A stretch of 64,000 nt of DNA from an uncultured Anaeroplasmataceae bacterium (GCA_944325035.1 CALUYM010000001.1:372001-436000); one strand, 5' to 3'; positions 1-9,248 are shown, numbered from the stretch's first letter. The notes: a model not told the origin generated them from the sequence alone. Numbers and translations: made by a program.

Positions 1-2
1 CA

Positions 3-59
3 TTAGCAAGCATTTGTTTGCTTAACGAAAGATTCTGGCGTAATGCCTTGAGTTCATAG
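3..59 (+). CDS. C-terminal end of an upstream gene (partial)
   Basis: The frame starting at base 3 is open to a TAG at 57-59 and ends ...NERFWRNALSS. The next gene's ribosome binding site (AGGAG, 64-68) follows within five bases, which is the spacing expected inside an operon. Only 18 codons are visible, so the product cannot be identified and chance openness cannot be excluded. Confidence 0.35.
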   Translation, partial: LASICLLNERFWRNALSS

Positions 60-78
60 AAATAGGAGATGATGAGAT

Positions 79-1425
79 TTGGACTCGGTACCCTTTCAAC
101 TGTTTATACAATTTATTCTTATTTTAATTAATGCGTTTTTTGCTGCCTCTGAGATTGCGGTAATCTCGCTTAATAAGACAAAATTAAAAAAAGCTAGCGA
201 AGAAGGAGATAAGACAGCTACTCGACTTCTAAAATTTGCTGAAACACCTGCAGGTTTTTTATCAACTATTCAAATTGGTATTACTCTAGCAGGATTTTTA
301 GGTAGTGCATTTGCTGCTGATAACTTTGCTAGTCGTCTTACTAATTGGATGTATTATTCACTAGGCTGGACAGGATTAGGTTTTAGTGGCTTAAATACCA
401 TTAATGTTGTGCTAATTACAATTATATTATCATATTTTACATTAGTTTTTGGTGAATTAGTACCAAAGCGTATTGCAATGCAAAAATCATATGGTGTTGC
501 CAAAATTACATCTCGTGTTGTAAGCGGAATATATGTAGTTATGAGACCAGTAATTTGGTTCTTGTCTTTTTCAACTAACTTTGTATTACGTATTTTACGT
601 TTTAAAGTTGAAGCTGAAGAAGATAGTGTAACAGAAGATGAAATAAAAATGATGGTTGACCTTGGTGAAGAAAAAGGTACAGTTGAGGAAACTGAAAGCA
701 AATGGATTCAAAACATTTTTGAATTTAATGATACGATGATTAGAGAAGTCATGACTCCAAGTCGTGATATTAAATACCTTTGCTTACCTATTACTAAAGA
801 AGATATAGATGCGATTGTTAAAGAATCTGGATTTTCACGTTATCCAGTTTGTAAAACGGATCTTAATGATGTAGTAGGAATACTTAATGTTAAAGATTAT
901 TATGTTAATCAAGATAAAAAGATTGAAGATTTAATTCGACCAGTGTTATTTGTCCCAGAGACAACCTTAGCCGATGATTTATTCCATAATTTACAACGTA
1001 CCAAGAAAAGTTTGGCATTAGTTGTTGATGAATATGGAACTACTACTGGTTTAATTACAACAGAAGACTTACTTGAAGAGATTGTTGGTCATATGTATGA
1101 TGAATATACCACTCCTGATGATATTGAGTTTGAAGAATTAGAACCTGGTGTTTATAAGGCAAGTGGTAATTTAACTGTAAGCGAATTAAATGAATATTTA
1201 GATGAAGATATTGAAGAAAGTGATGTTTATGATACTATAGGTGGTTTAATTTTCAGTTTACTACCATATGTACCAAAAGATTCTAGCAATGTAGTAGTTG
1301 AAAAAGATGGATATCGTTTTGAAGTGAAAAAAATGGTTGATCGACGTATTCAAGAAGTATTAATCACTAAGATACATGAGATTAAAAATGAAACTATTAC
1401 GAATAATGATATAGTTAAGGAGTAA
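79..1425 (+). CDS. CNNM/CorC-HlyC family transporter with CBS pair
   Basis: 448 aa. Residues 1-190 are a hydrophobic CNNM (DUF21) domain containing FGELVPKRIAMQ; about 215-340 is a CBS pair (REVMTPSRDI, then VVDEYGTTTGLIT); the last 90 residues match the CorC_HlyC domain. The family (UPF0053) is linked to Mg2+/Co2+ efflux and sits in the cytoplasmic membrane; the transported ion is inferred. Start is TTG at 79, chosen because AGGAG at 64-68 is correctly spaced and the ATG at 72 is out of frame. It follows the partial gene ending at 59 and is closed by a terminator that overlaps its stop codon. Confidence 0.85.
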   Translation: MDSVPFQLFIQFILILINAFFAASEIAVISLNKTKLKKASEEGDKTATRLLKFAETPAGFLSTIQIGITLAGFLGSAFAADNFASRLTNWMYYSLGWTGLGFSGLNTINVVLITIILSYFTLVFGELVPKRIAMQKSYGVAKITSRVVSGIYVVMRPVIWFLSFSTNFVLRILRFKVEAEEDSVTEDEIKMMVDLGEEKGTVEETESKWIQNIFEFNDTMIREVMTPSRDIKYLCLPITKEDIDAIVKESGFSRYPVCKTDLNDVVGILNVKDYYVNQDKKIEDLIRPVLFVPETTLADDLFHNLQRTKKSLALVVDEYGTTTGLITTEDLLEEIVGHMYDEYTTPDDIEFEELEPGVYKASGNLTVSELNEYLDEDIEESDVYDTIGGLIFSLLPYVPKDSSNVVVEKDGYRFEVKKMVDRRIQEVLITKIHEIKNETITNNDIVKE

Positions 1426-1445
1426 GGATACTTACTCCTTTTAAT
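1417..1445 (+). terminator. Intrinsic terminator after the CorC-like gene
   Basis: Perfect 10-bp stem AAGGAGTAAG / CTTACTCCTT with a GATA loop, followed by TTTTA. The left arm includes the TAA stop codon at 1423-1425. Confidence 0.75.
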
Positions 1446-1549
1446 ATTTATTCAACTTTATTATATTTTTTGAAACAAACTGCAAATTATAGTTTTTCTT
1501 TTTAGGGGTAAACCTCAATAATTAATAAAAATATAGAAAAAATAAGTTT

Positions 1550-1629
1550 TTTAAACGAATTTTATTCGTTTAAATGAAAATGATTTAACATTCTAAATCA
1601 AAGATTACTATTTAGAACTAATTATCATT
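1550..1629. promoter_or_regulatory. Two inverted repeats upstream of the deo-linked operon
   Basis: TTTAAACGAA (1550-1559) and TTCGTTTAAA (1565-1574) form a perfect 10-bp inverted repeat with a five-base centre. TTCTAAAT (1591-1598) and ATTTAGAA (1610-1617) form a second, flanked by AATGAT (1579-1584) and ATCATT (1624-1629). They lie in the intergenic stretch 1446-1682 just upstream of the promoter at 1683-1711, where operators would be expected. No T-run follows, so they are not ordinary terminators. Function is inferred from position only. Confidence 0.35.
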
Positions 1630-1682
1630 AAAAAGTTTACTAAAAAATCTTTTTTTTGTTATTTTTGACACTTTAGATTAAT

Positions 1683-1711
1683 TTGACTTTATCGCTAAAA
1701 AATGCTAGTAT
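1683..1711 (+). promoter_or_regulatory. SigmaA-type promoter of the 1731-deoC-deoD operon
   Basis: TTGACT (1683-1688), 17-base spacer, TAGTAT (1706-1711) with an extended -10 (TGC before it). Transcription would begin near 1718, which rules out the longer TTG start at 1683 for the following gene. Confidence 0.55.
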
Positions 1712-1730
1712 TTTTATGGATGTGATTGTT

Positions 1731-2579
1731 ATGAAATTTCGTTACTACTTTTTTAAAGAACAAAATAGAGTATACGATAAGGCTGAACTTTTAACCTATT
1801 TAGAAGCTCAACCTTTTATGACTCTTCATCAGGAAGGTGCGATAAAAATTGCTGAATATCATAATAACGTTTTAGATATGAATGCTAGTTTTGTCTTAAA
1901 TACAAAATCGATTGTCCCTAATATTCAACGTCTAAATCCTGCTTATTTAGATTTAAATATTTATGTAGAATTTGATGTTGTAAATAACACATATAAAGTG
2001 TCTAAAATTATTGATATGATTGAAGTTATTTGCCGTCGCTTTAATTTTTTAGTCTATAATGAATGCTTTGAAGACGTATTACCATTTAAAAGAAGTCTTC
2101 TAACCGGAGCTTTTGAGCTAGTTAAACAAGCCTATAAGAAAAAATATGAAGAGGAATTCATGAATTATTCAAAACTTTCGAAACAATGTTTAGAATCAAT
2201 TTATGCTTTCTTAGAAGTAAAAGATCAATTAACTAATATTGATAATTATCAAATACTTGATTACGTATTCTTACGCGAAAGAGAAACTCGTTTAGCATAT
2301 GTCGCTGTAACATTAGATTTATCTAAACCATTTATAATTCCACCTTCTGTACAGTTAGTAAAAATTGTAACAGAAGATACTGAACGAATTGTATCTCTTC
2401 AAGATTTAAAACGTAAGATTGGAAAGTATTTATCTTTAGTTGATTCAAGATTAATTGATGTTTATATGGTCGAAGAACGATATTTTAAAGCAGTAAAAAA
2501 GACTATTGCAAAACTTAAATTAGATGAGGTAAAGGTGCCTTTAAGAGAAGTTCCTTTTAAAAGTGTCCTTGACTTATAA
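1731..2579 (+). CDS. Conserved hypothetical protein, first gene before deoC
   Basis: 282 aa from ATG 1731, chosen because GTGAT lies four bases upstream and the promoter at 1683-1711 excludes longer starts. I do not recognise a family. It is soluble (no signal peptide or membrane segment), starts MKFRYYFFKEQ and is rich in Lys, Glu, Tyr and Val, with alternating beta-like and charged helical stretches. deoC follows 20 bases later, so co-transcription with deoxynucleoside catabolism genes is likely; a regulatory or metabolic link is inferred only from this position. Confidence 0.7.
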   Translation: MKFRYYFFKEQNRVYDKAELLTYLEAQPFMTLHQEGAIKIAEYHNNVLDMNASFVLNTKSIVPNIQRLNPAYLDLNIYVEFDVVNNTYKVSKIIDMIEVICRRFNFLVYNECFEDVLPFKRSLLTGAFELVKQAYKKKYEEEFMNYSKLSKQCLESIYAFLEVKDQLTNIDNYQILDYVFLRERETRLAYVAVTLDLSKPFIIPPSVQLVKIVTEDTERIVSLQDLKRKIGKYLSLVDSRLIDVYMVEERYFKAVKKTIAKLKLDEVKVPLREVPFKSVLDL

Positions 2580-2599
2580 AAAAATGAAAGAGGTATTTT

Positions 2600-3253
2600 A
2601 TGAAAGATAGTAAATACATTGACCACACAATATTAAAGGCTACAGCTACGAAAGAACAAATTATTAATCTTTGTGCAGAAGCTGTAAAGTATGATTTTAA
2701 AAGCGTTTGTGTTAATCCATGCTGGGTAAGCTTAGCTCATGAACTTTTACACGGTACAGGTGTTTTAGTTTGTACAGTTATTGGTTTCCCATTAGGAGCT
2801 AATACTAAAGCAGTAAAAGCATTTGAAACAGTGGATGCTATTAAAGATGGTGCAGATGAAGTTGATATGGTAATTAATATCGGTCAAGCTAAAGCCCACA
2901 ATTATGAGTATGTTTACGAAGATATCAAGGCGGTAGTTGATGCAGCTAATGGCGTTACAACTAAAGTAATTATTGAAACTTGCTACTTAACAGATGAAGA
3001 AAAAGTAGAAGTTTGCAAATGTGCTAAACGTGCTGGAGCTGATTTTGTTAAAACATCAACTGGATTCGGTACTGCTGGTGCAAACTCTGATGATGTAAAA
3101 TTAATGCGTGAAACAGTTGGACCTGATATGGGTGTTAAAGCATCAGGTGGTGTACATAATCGTGCTGATTTTGATAAAATGATTAAAGCTGGAGCTAATC
3201 GTATTGGTGCTTCAAGCGGAGTTAAAATTATGGAGGAAACAAATAATGAGTAA
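2600..3253 (+). CDS. deoC: Deoxyribose-phosphate aldolase
   Basis: 217 aa, full length for DeoC. It cleaves 2-deoxyribose-5-phosphate to acetaldehyde and glyceraldehyde-3-phosphate in the cytoplasm. The Schiff-base lysine lies in [11 protein letters not shown] (about residue 150), the second family lysine in GVKASGGVH, and the N-terminal IDHTILKA motif is intact. AGAGG precedes the ATG. It overlaps deoD by eight bases, so the two are translationally coupled; with deoB at 40739 the window encodes the deoxynucleoside degradation route. Confidence 0.96.
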   Translation: MKDSKYIDHTILKATATKEQIINLCAEAVKYDFKSVCVNPCWVSLAHELLHGTGVLVCTVIGFPLGANTKAVKAFETVDAIKDGADEVDMVINIGQAKAHNYEYVYEDIKAVVDAANGVTTKVIIETCYLTDEEKVEVCKCAKRAGADFVKTSTGFGTAGANSDDVKLMRETVGPDMGVKASGGVHNRADFDKMIKAGANRIGASSGVKIMEETNNE

Positions 3254-3980
3254 TACAAATATACCTACTCCTCACAATCAATGTGCTGAACTTGGAGTAA
3301 TTGCAAAAACAGTTTTAATGCCTGGAGATCCACTTCGTGCTAAGTTTATCGCTGATACATTTTTGACTGATGTTGTATGTTTTAATACAGTTAGAAATAT
3401 GTTTGGTTATACTGGAAAATATAATGGAAAATTAATTTCAGTTATGGGTTCTGGTATGGGAATGGCGTCACTTGGAATTTACGCATATGAATTGTTTAGT
3501 TTCTATGGCGTTGAAAATATTGTTCGTATTGGTTCAGCAGGTGCATATAGCGCTGATATGAATGTTTATGATGTTATGCTTGTTACTGATGCTTGGAGTG
3601 AATCATCATTTGCTAAAACTGCATTCAATATGGGTTCTCATATTATGAAGAGTAATTCAGGCTTAAATCGTAAGTTAAAAAATGCTGCTGAAAAATTAGG
3701 CATTGAAGTTAAAGAAGGACGTTGTCATTCATCTGATGTATTCTATCATGATAATCCTAAATTTTCTTGGGAAAACATTCGTGATGAAAAGGGTTGTAAG
3801 GCAGTTGAAATGGAATCATTTGCTTTATTTGCTACTGCTAAAGCTTTAGGAAAAAAAGCAACTTGTCTTTTAACAATTTCTGATTCATTTATAACACATG
3901 AAGTTACTTCGGCTGAAGAACGACAAGTGGCTTTTACTAATATGATGAAGATTGCTTTATCATTAGCCTCAAATAGATAG
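3246..3980 (+). CDS. deoD: Purine nucleoside phosphorylase, DeoD type
   Basis: 244 aa from ATG 3246 ([11 protein letters not shown]), with GGAGG at 3232-3236 inside the end of deoC; the in-frame codon at 3204 lacks such a site. It phosphorolyses purine (deoxy)nucleosides to base and (deoxy)ribose-1-phosphate. The trimeric/hexameric PNP family motifs [38 protein letters not shown] and [14 protein letters not shown] are present. DeoB would convert its deoxyribose-1-phosphate to the DeoC substrate. A terminator follows directly. Confidence 0.95.
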   Translation: MSNTNIPTPHNQCAELGVIAKTVLMPGDPLRAKFIADTFLTDVVCFNTVRNMFGYTGKYNGKLISVMGSGMGMASLGIYAYELFSFYGVENIVRIGSAGAYSADMNVYDVMLVTDAWSESSFAKTAFNMGSHIMKSNSGLNRKLKNAAEKLGIEVKEGRCHSSDVFYHDNPKFSWENIRDEKGCKAVEMESFALFATAKALGKKATCLLTISDSFITHEVTSAEERQVAFTNMMKIALSLASNR

Positions 3981-3983
3981 TTT

Positions 3984-4017
3984 AAAAATAGACTCTGCTA
4001 AGGGTCTATTTTTTTAT
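3984..4017 (+). terminator. Intrinsic terminator after deoD
   Basis: AAATAGAC (3986-3993) pairs with GTCTATTT (4004-4011), and seven further T/A-rich bases follow. It separates the deo genes from the sporulation cluster. Confidence 0.75.
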
Positions 4018-4046
4018 TTGTTGCATATAATTAAATGGTGATAATT

Positions 4047-4262
4047 TTGAACAAACTAGTTAATGCTCGTCGCCTAATAATTGATGAAAACATGATATAT
4101 ATTGAATCATTTGAAAAAGTTTTAAAAATTGAAAGTGAAGAAATAGAAACTAAAAATTTTATCATTAATGGAAATAATTTAAAAATTTCATCAATTGATA
4201 GACACTTATTAGTTATTAAAGGGCAAGTCTTAAATATAAGGAGAAAATATGAACATCTATAA
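4047..4262 (+). CDS. yqfC: YqfC/YabP family sporulation protein
   Basis: 71 aa from TTG 4047, four bases after GGTGAT (4037-4042); the in-frame ATG at 4035 would start inside that ribosome binding site. The sequence fits the YabP/YqfC fold: a short beta-rich domain with ARRLIIDENMIYIESF and NNLKISSIDRHLLVIKG. In B. subtilis yqfC is expressed in the mother cell during sporulation. It overlaps yqfD by 14 bases. CATATAAT at 4024-4031 resembles a sigmaE -10 element but sits very close to the start. Confidence 0.8.
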   Translation: MNKLVNARRLIIDENMIYIESFEKVLKIESEEIETKNFIINGNNLKISSIDRHLLVIKGQVLNIRRKYEHL

Positions 4263-5328
4263 TATAAAACTGAAAAAGAATATATTTCTTAAAGAGAGTA
4301 ATAAAATTGTCGCAACCAGTATTAAAATAGAAGGGCCTTATGTTTTATTTAAAACCGATAGTGTAACTAAACGTTATTTAGATGAAAACAAAATAAAATA
4401 TGAATTAATAAACGATATAAAAAAATATAAAAAAAAGTTCTTTATAAATTTAAATTTAATTAGTTTTTTTATTTTATTTCTTTCATTGTTATATTTAAAT
4501 AACTATCGAATTAGTGCGATCACTTTTAACCAAGAAACATTAATCAATAATGAAATTAGGACAAGTATTGGGAATAAGTTTAAAAAACTTTTTTGGTTTA
4601 ATTTTTTGGATGCTGATTATGAAGATATTTCAAATGATTTACGTCAAACTCATGCCGACTATGAATGGATTGAGGTAAGAAAAATAGGAAGTGTTATTAC
4701 TGTTTCTATTAATGAAACTAAATATATCGAAAATAGTACAGAAAATGCAGGAAATATAATTTCTACATCAAGAGGAATAGTCACTGAAGTAAGGGTATAT
4801 TCAGGAAAAGCTTTGGTAAAAAAAGGGGACTTAATAAAAGAAGGAGATATTTTAATAGATGGTATTAGTCAAAATAAAGCAGCAAGAGGACTAGTTTTAG
4901 CAGAAGTATTTAGTGAAGAAGAAGTTGAAATTTTAAAGAAGGAAGAGCAATTAGCAAAAACCGGTAACATTAGAAGATTTAAACTATTAGAAATATTTGG
5001 TAAAAACATAAAACTTACTAAAAGTGAAGACTTCGAAAATTATGAGCGTGATCACAAACTTATTTTTAACCTTTTTTCATTTTTTCGCCTTTATCAAATT
5101 GAAGATAAAGAATTATATGATATAATTATTATAAACGACTATGAAAAAGCTTTAGCTAAGGCCGAAAGACAAGTTTCAGAAAAATATCAAGGTATGGTTC
5201 TAGAAGAAAAAATTTTAAATCTAGTCTTACTTTATGGACAAGAGACAGATTCTAGTTTTAAATTTCGCTTCTTAGTTAAAAATTTAGCATCAGTTGGAAA
5301 ATTTGAACCGAAAGATGAGGGAAATTAA
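4249..5328 (+). CDS. yqfD: Sporulation protein YqfD
   Basis: 359 aa. A cytoplasmic N-terminal domain of about 60 residues is followed by one membrane segment ([20 protein letters not shown], residues 65-85) and a larger outer domain with the FtsQ/POTRA-like segment and a beta-barrel-like part ([20 protein letters not shown]). Domain order and the yqfC-yqfD-phoH gene order match sporulating Firmicutes. It would act in the mother-cell or forespore envelope; its exact role is unknown. AAGGAGA precedes the ATG, and its stop overlaps the phoH start. Confidence 0.85.
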   Translation: MNIYNIKLKKNIFLKESNKIVATSIKIEGPYVLFKTDSVTKRYLDENKIKYELINDIKKYKKKFFINLNLISFFILFLSLLYLNNYRISAITFNQETLINNEIRTSIGNKFKKLFWFNFLDADYEDISNDLRQTHADYEWIEVRKIGSVITVSINETKYIENSTENAGNIISTSRGIVTEVRVYSGKALVKKGDLIKEGDILIDGISQNKAARGLVLAEVFSEEEVEILKKEEQLAKTGNIRRFKLLEIFGKNIKLTKSEDFENYERDHKLIFNLFSFFRLYQIEDKELYDIIIINDYEKALAKAERQVSEKYQGMVLEEKILNLVLLYGQETDSSFKFRFLVKNLASVGKFEPKDEGN

Positions 5329-6284
5329 TGATAGAAATTGGTGCGAAAAGTATTGATGAAATTAAACAAATATCAGGTGACGAATCTAAAAATATTCAAT
5401 TGATAGAAGATTTATATAAGGTTAAAATTAATATCAATCCAGGTGAATTAATAGTTGATACAACTGATGAAGAAATTTTAAATAAAATTAGTAAAATGTT
5501 TGAAATCTTGCTATATATGGTCAATAATGATCATACGGTTACTAAACGTGATATTATTTATATTAGAAATTTAATTGATGAAAAGAAAGAATCATTTGCA
5601 TATAAATTATATGAAAAGAAACGTATGATTGAACGAACTTTTGAGGGGAAACCAATTTATCCAAAAACTTTAAAGCAAATCGAATATATAAAAGCGCTTG
5701 AAAATCACGATATGGTATTTGGAATTGGTCCTGCTGGTACTGGGAAAACATATTTAGCAGTAGTTTATGCAGTAAGTCTTCTAAAAAAAGGTCTTATAAA
5801 AAAATTGATTCTAACTCGTCCAGCAGTAGAAGCTGGTGAGAGTTTAGGTTATTTACCAGGAGATTTGAAAGAAAAAATTGATCCATATTTAAGACCACTA
5901 TATGATGCATTATATGATACGCTTGGAGAAGATACAACTACAAATTATATCGAAAGAAATATAATAGAAATTGCGCCTTTAGCATATATGCGTGGTAGAA
6001 CTTTAGAAAATTCATTTGTAATTTTAGATGAAGCTCAAAATACTACTACTATGCAAATGAAAATGTTTTTAACACGTCTTGGTTTTAATTCAAAAATGGT
6101 AGTTACTGGAGATATAACTCAAATTGACCTTCCAAGCGGAAAAAAATCAGGATTAGTTGAAGCATGTCAAATCTTAAAAGATATAAAGCAAATATGCATT
6201 GTTGAATTTGAAAAACTAGATGTTGTAAGACACCCACTTGTTCAATTAATCATTGAATGTTATGAAAGAAACGGAAAACAATAA
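5328..6284 (+). CDS. phoH: PhoH family ATPase
   Basis: 318 aa, usual length. P-loop GPAGTGKT at about residue 134 and Walker [12 protein letters not shown] identify the PhoH/YbeZ NTPase family, often tied to RNA metabolism through YbeY. The start overlaps the stop of yqfD. In B. subtilis yqfF and ybeY follow phoH; here an unrelated membrane protein gene follows after three bases, so the conserved cluster is broken. Confidence 0.92.
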   Translation: MIEIGAKSIDEIKQISGDESKNIQLIEDLYKVKININPGELIVDTTDEEILNKISKMFEILLYMVNNDHTVTKRDIIYIRNLIDEKKESFAYKLYEKKRMIERTFEGKPIYPKTLKQIEYIKALENHDMVFGIGPAGTGKTYLAVVYAVSLLKKGLIKKLILTRPAVEAGESLGYLPGDLKEKIDPYLRPLYDALYDTLGEDTTTNYIERNIIEIAPLAYMRGRTLENSFVILDEAQNTTTMQMKMFLTRLGFNSKMVVTGDITQIDLPSGKKSGLVEACQILKDIKQICIVEFEKLDVVRHPLVQLIIECYERNGKQ

Positions 6285-6287
6285 TAT

Positions 6288-6953
6288 ATGTATAATACAT
6301 TCGTTTTAATTCTGGAAATTATTGGAACTATTGCGTTTGCAATTTCAGGTGCGATGACAGCGATTGAACGAAAACTTGATGTTCTAGGTGTTGTAATTTT
6401 AGGTTCAATTACAGCTTGTGCAGGCGGATTTATGCGTGATGTATGTTTAGGAGAAATTCCACACATGTTTATTAGACCTATCTATGTAATTGTTGCTTCT
6501 TTATCTAGTTTGATAATGTTTATTATTTGCTATATAAAAAGAGATATTAGTATGGTAGAAAATCAATTTTATAAAAATACAATGAATATAACTGATGCAA
6601 TTGGATTGGGAATTTTTGTGGTAATAGGAGCTAATAAGACAATTCAAACTGGATTCATCTCGTTTTTTATTGTAACTTTTATGGCGACCTTAACCGCAGT
6701 TGGTGGCGGTATTTTACGTGATATGTGTGTCAATAAAATACCTAATGTATTTAGAAAACATTTATATGCTGTACCGACTATATTAGGTGGAATTATCTAT
6801 TATATCATGTTAAGCTTTAAATTAAACCAATACTTAAGTATGGCTACAATTGTAATCTTTATCAGTGCTTTTCGTATGCTTGCATATAAATTTGAACTAT
6901 CTTTACCTCGTGTTATTTTCAAAGAAGAAAAAGAAAGTGATTTTCATAAATAA
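6288..6953 (+). CDS. TRIC-type cation channel family protein (UPF0126)
   Basis: 221 aa, about seven membrane segments. Two internal repeats each contain the glycine-rich helix typical of the family: CAGGFMRDVCLGEIP (about 45-60) and AVGGGILRDMCVNKIP (about 140-155). Bacterial members are homotrimeric K+-permeable channels related to animal TRIC; physiological role here is unknown. The start lies three bases after phoH, suggesting co-transcription. A weak hairpin (TGGGA/TCCCA, 6962-6976) followed by T-rich sequence lies downstream. Confidence 0.88.
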   Translation: MYNTFVLILEIIGTIAFAISGAMTAIERKLDVLGVVILGSITACAGGFMRDVCLGEIPHMFIRPIYVIVASLSSLIMFIICYIKRDISMVENQFYKNTMNITDAIGLGIFVVIGANKTIQTGFISFFIVTFMATLTAVGGGILRDMCVNKIPNVFRKHLYAVPTILGGIIYYIMLSFKLNQYLSMATIVIFISAFRMLAYKFELSLPRVIFKEEKESDFHK

Positions 6954-6992
6954 ATTTGTGGGATTTTTTCCCATTTTAATATTTATTTTATG

Positions 6993-6998
6993 TATAAT
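6993..6998 (+). promoter_or_regulatory. -10 element of the GH28 gene
   Basis: TATAAT with TG just upstream, 25 bases before the ATG; no convincing -35 was found. AGAGG (7011-7015) is the ribosome binding site. Confidence 0.4.
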
Positions 6999-7022
6999 AG
7001 TAGTGAAATGAGAGGTTAAATT

Positions 7023-8438
7023 ATGAATTTTACTGTTGAATTACCAAAGTTTAAAGAAAAAGAATATTTTGTAGAAGATTTTGGAACACTTACATTAGAT
7101 ACACTTAATAATCAAAAAATTATTCAAAAAGCTATTGACGAAGTTTCAAAAAATGGTGGTGGAACTTTAACCTTTCCTGCTAAAATAATTCAAACAGGAC
7201 CAATAGTTTTAAAATCTGATGTTTGTTTGAATTTAGTTAGAAACTGTTATTTGAAATTTCCAAAAGAAAAACGTTTTTATAAAGTGTCGATAAGAGATTG
7301 GGAAGGAATGGAGTGCTACCGAACTAATTCACCAATTGAAGCATTTAATGAGTCAAATATTGGAATTGTTGGTGATGGAACTATTGATGGGTGTGGAGAT
7401 GACTGGCGTCCGTTAAAAGAATGGAAAGTTACATCTAAATTTTATGAAAAATGTTTAAAAAAATCACCATATTACATAATGGATAAGGAAACAAGAATTT
7501 GGTATCCGTCTAAAACTAGTTATGATGGTAGTTTAAATCAAAATAATGTAAAAACTTTAGAACAAGCTGATGAATACTTTGATTTTTACCGTCCTGTATT
7601 AATTTCAATTGTAAACTGTGATAAAGTTTTATTAAAAGATTTTATCTCTTCTAATAGTCCAGCTTGGAACATTCATCCATTATTCACTACCAATTTAACA
7701 GTAGATGGGTTAAAAGTAAAAAATGATTTCCATGCGCAAAATGGAGATGGAATTGATGTTGAATCTTGTACAAATGTTGAAATAAAAAATTCGACATTTG
7801 AAGTTGGTGATGATGGTATTTGCATTAAGTCGGGTAAAAATAGAAAAGCTCGCCAGATAAAAAAACCAACTTCAAATGTCTATATTCACGATTGTTTAGT
7901 ATATCATGCTCATGGTGGTATTGTAATTGGTTCAGAAATGAGTCGCGGTGTAAATAATTTACTGTGTGAAAATTGTACTTTTGTAGGAACTGATATTGGA
8001 ATTCGTTTTAAAAGTGCAATAGGACGTGGTGGAGTTGTTGAAAACATTACTATCCAAGATATTAATATGATTGATATTATTAATGAGGCTATTATTTATA
8101 ATATGGATTACTCTTTATTTAAAATGGCTCATGAAAAAACAGATGATGTTAAAGCCTTAGATAAAGAAGATATTCCATATTTTAAAAACATATTGATGAA
8201 GAATATTAATTGTTCAAATTCTCATACTGTATTAAAAGTTTTAGGAATTAATCCTACCGAAATCAATGATTTTTCAATTCAAGATATAAGATTAGTTGAT
8301 TCATACATTAATGGTGAGAATAATTACAGTGTTAAGTGGGCAAAAGGAATAAAATTAGAAAATACTACATTAAATGTAAATGGGATTGAAACCTATTTTA
8401 AAAATGTCGATTTGACTATTGATAGTAACTCTAAATAA
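7023..8438 (+). CDS. Glycoside hydrolase family 28 (polygalacturonase-like)
   Basis: 471 aa right-handed beta-helix enzyme. The four GH28 signatures are visible in order: NGDGID (about residue 240), GDDGICIKSG (about 260), HGGIVIGS (about 297) and a RFK form of the RIK motif (about 330). No signal peptide or anchor is present, so it probably works on imported pectin oligosaccharides, as intracellular exo-acting members do. Substrate is inferred from family. It stands alone, without visible pectin transporters or lyases, and suggests a plant-polysaccharide-rich habitat such as the gut. Confidence 0.88.
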   Translation: MNFTVELPKFKEKEYFVEDFGTLTLDTLNNQKIIQKAIDEVSKNGGGTLTFPAKIIQTGPIVLKSDVCLNLVRNCYLKFPKEKRFYKVSIRDWEGMECYRTNSPIEAFNESNIGIVGDGTIDGCGDDWRPLKEWKVTSKFYEKCLKKSPYYIMDKETRIWYPSKTSYDGSLNQNNVKTLEQADEYFDFYRPVLISIVNCDKVLLKDFISSNSPAWNIHPLFTTNLTVDGLKVKNDFHAQNGDGIDVESCTNVEIKNSTFEVGDDGICIKSGKNRKARQIKKPTSNVYIHDCLVYHAHGGIVIGSEMSRGVNNLLCENCTFVGTDIGIRFKSAIGRGGVVENITIQDINMIDIINEAIIYNMDYSLFKMAHEKTDDVKALDKEDIPYFKNILMKNINCSNSHTVLKVLGINPTEINDFSIQDIRLVDSYINGENNYSVKWAKGIKLENTTLNVNGIETYFKNVDLTIDSNSK

Positions 8439-8468
8439 TACTATAATAAAGTTAGCGGAGGTATTGAT

Positions 8469-8894
8469 ATGATTGATCAAAATTGTGCATATTGTATGAA
8501 AGGTGAACTTGTTGAAAAATTTGGTTATTTTGTAATGGAATTACCAACATCTAATCTTTATTTATTTAAAGAACAATCTCATAAAGGTCGTGTTATTGTT
8601 GCATATAAAAAACACGTGTCTGAAATTACTGCATTAACTGATGATGAAAGAGATGCATTCTTTAAGGATATTAGTACTGTATCAAATGCAATCCATAACT
8701 TATTTAAGCCTAATAAAGTAAACTATGGAGCATACGGTGATACAGGATGTCATTTGCATTTCCATTTGGTTCCTAAGTATAAAAATGAATTTGAATGGGG
8801 TGGAGTTTTCCAAATGGATCCTAAACAAAAATATGCATCTAATGAAGAATTAGAACAAATGGCTAGTTTATTAAGGAACGAAATCAATAAATAA
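8469..8894 (+). CDS. HIT family nucleotide-binding hydrolase
   Basis: 141 aa. The histidine triad HLHFHLVPKY (about residues 97-106) is intact and preceded by the family glycine-rich turn. HIT proteins hydrolyse or transfer on nucleotide alpha-phosphates (e.g. adenosine 5'-phosphoramidates); the substrate is unknown. A conserved-looking CAYCMKG near the N-terminus resembles a zinc site of some family members. GGAGG lies nine bases upstream of the ATG. A strong terminator follows. Confidence 0.9.
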   Translation: MIDQNCAYCMKGELVEKFGYFVMELPTSNLYLFKEQSHKGRVIVAYKKHVSEITALTDDERDAFFKDISTVSNAIHNLFKPNKVNYGAYGDTGCHLHFHLVPKYKNEFEWGGVFQMDPKQKYASNEELEQMASLLRNEINK

Positions 8895-8918
8895 TTTAAG
8901 TTTACTTGAACTTTATTC

Positions 8919-8954
8919 AGTCTGTTGACATAATTAGTCGACAGACTTTTTTTA
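8919..8954 (+). terminator. Intrinsic terminator after the HIT gene
   Basis: AGTCTGTTGAC (8919-8929) pairs with GTCGACAGACT (8937-8947) with one G-T pair, seven-base loop, then seven T residues. Confidence 0.8.
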
Positions 8955-9141
8955 AAAATTTATCCAATATATAATTTTTCTTTAAACTTTAGATTTTTAT
9001 TTTTGATAATAGATTTAAAGCGATAAAAATTAGTAATATTAAGTACCATTAATTGTTCTAGATATATTAATTTTTATGTAGCTATCCATATAGATGTTAT
9101 CTAGTAATTGGTTCAATGAATATTAAAGTTTTAAATTTACT

Positions 9142-9170
9142 TTGAAAAGTATATTGTTTTATGGTATTAT
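9142..9170 (+). promoter_or_regulatory. SigmaA promoter of the RNase J gene
   Basis: TTGAAA (9142-9147), 17-base spacer, TATTAT (9165-9170) with extended -10 TGG. The predicted start near 9177 gives a leader of about 70 bases that contains the ribosome binding site and a hairpin. Confidence 0.65.
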
Positions 9171-9201
9171 TAATTGAAAAAAACTATTATATTTAAAGAA
9201 C

Positions 9202-9248
9202 GGAGGATATTCTTCATAGCTTTTTCTTTTGAAGAATAAATTGGTATG
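9202..9248 (+). promoter_or_regulatory. Ribosome binding site separated from the ATG by a stem-loop
   Basis: GGAGGA (9202-9207) lies 38 bases before the ATG at 9246, much too far for linear use. Between them TATTCTTCA (9208-9216) and TGAAGAATA (9230-9238) form a perfect 9-bp stem with a 13-base loop. Folding leaves seven bases between the GGAGGA/stem junction and the ATG, a normal spacing. No other good site is present. The hairpin would therefore rebuild the initiation region, and its melting or cleavage could control translation. Confidence 0.6.

Noticed and set aside
4024..4031. CATATAAT as a sigmaE -10 element for yqfC
   Set aside because: It lies about 15 bases before the start, so the transcript would lose the ribosome binding site; no matching -35 was found.
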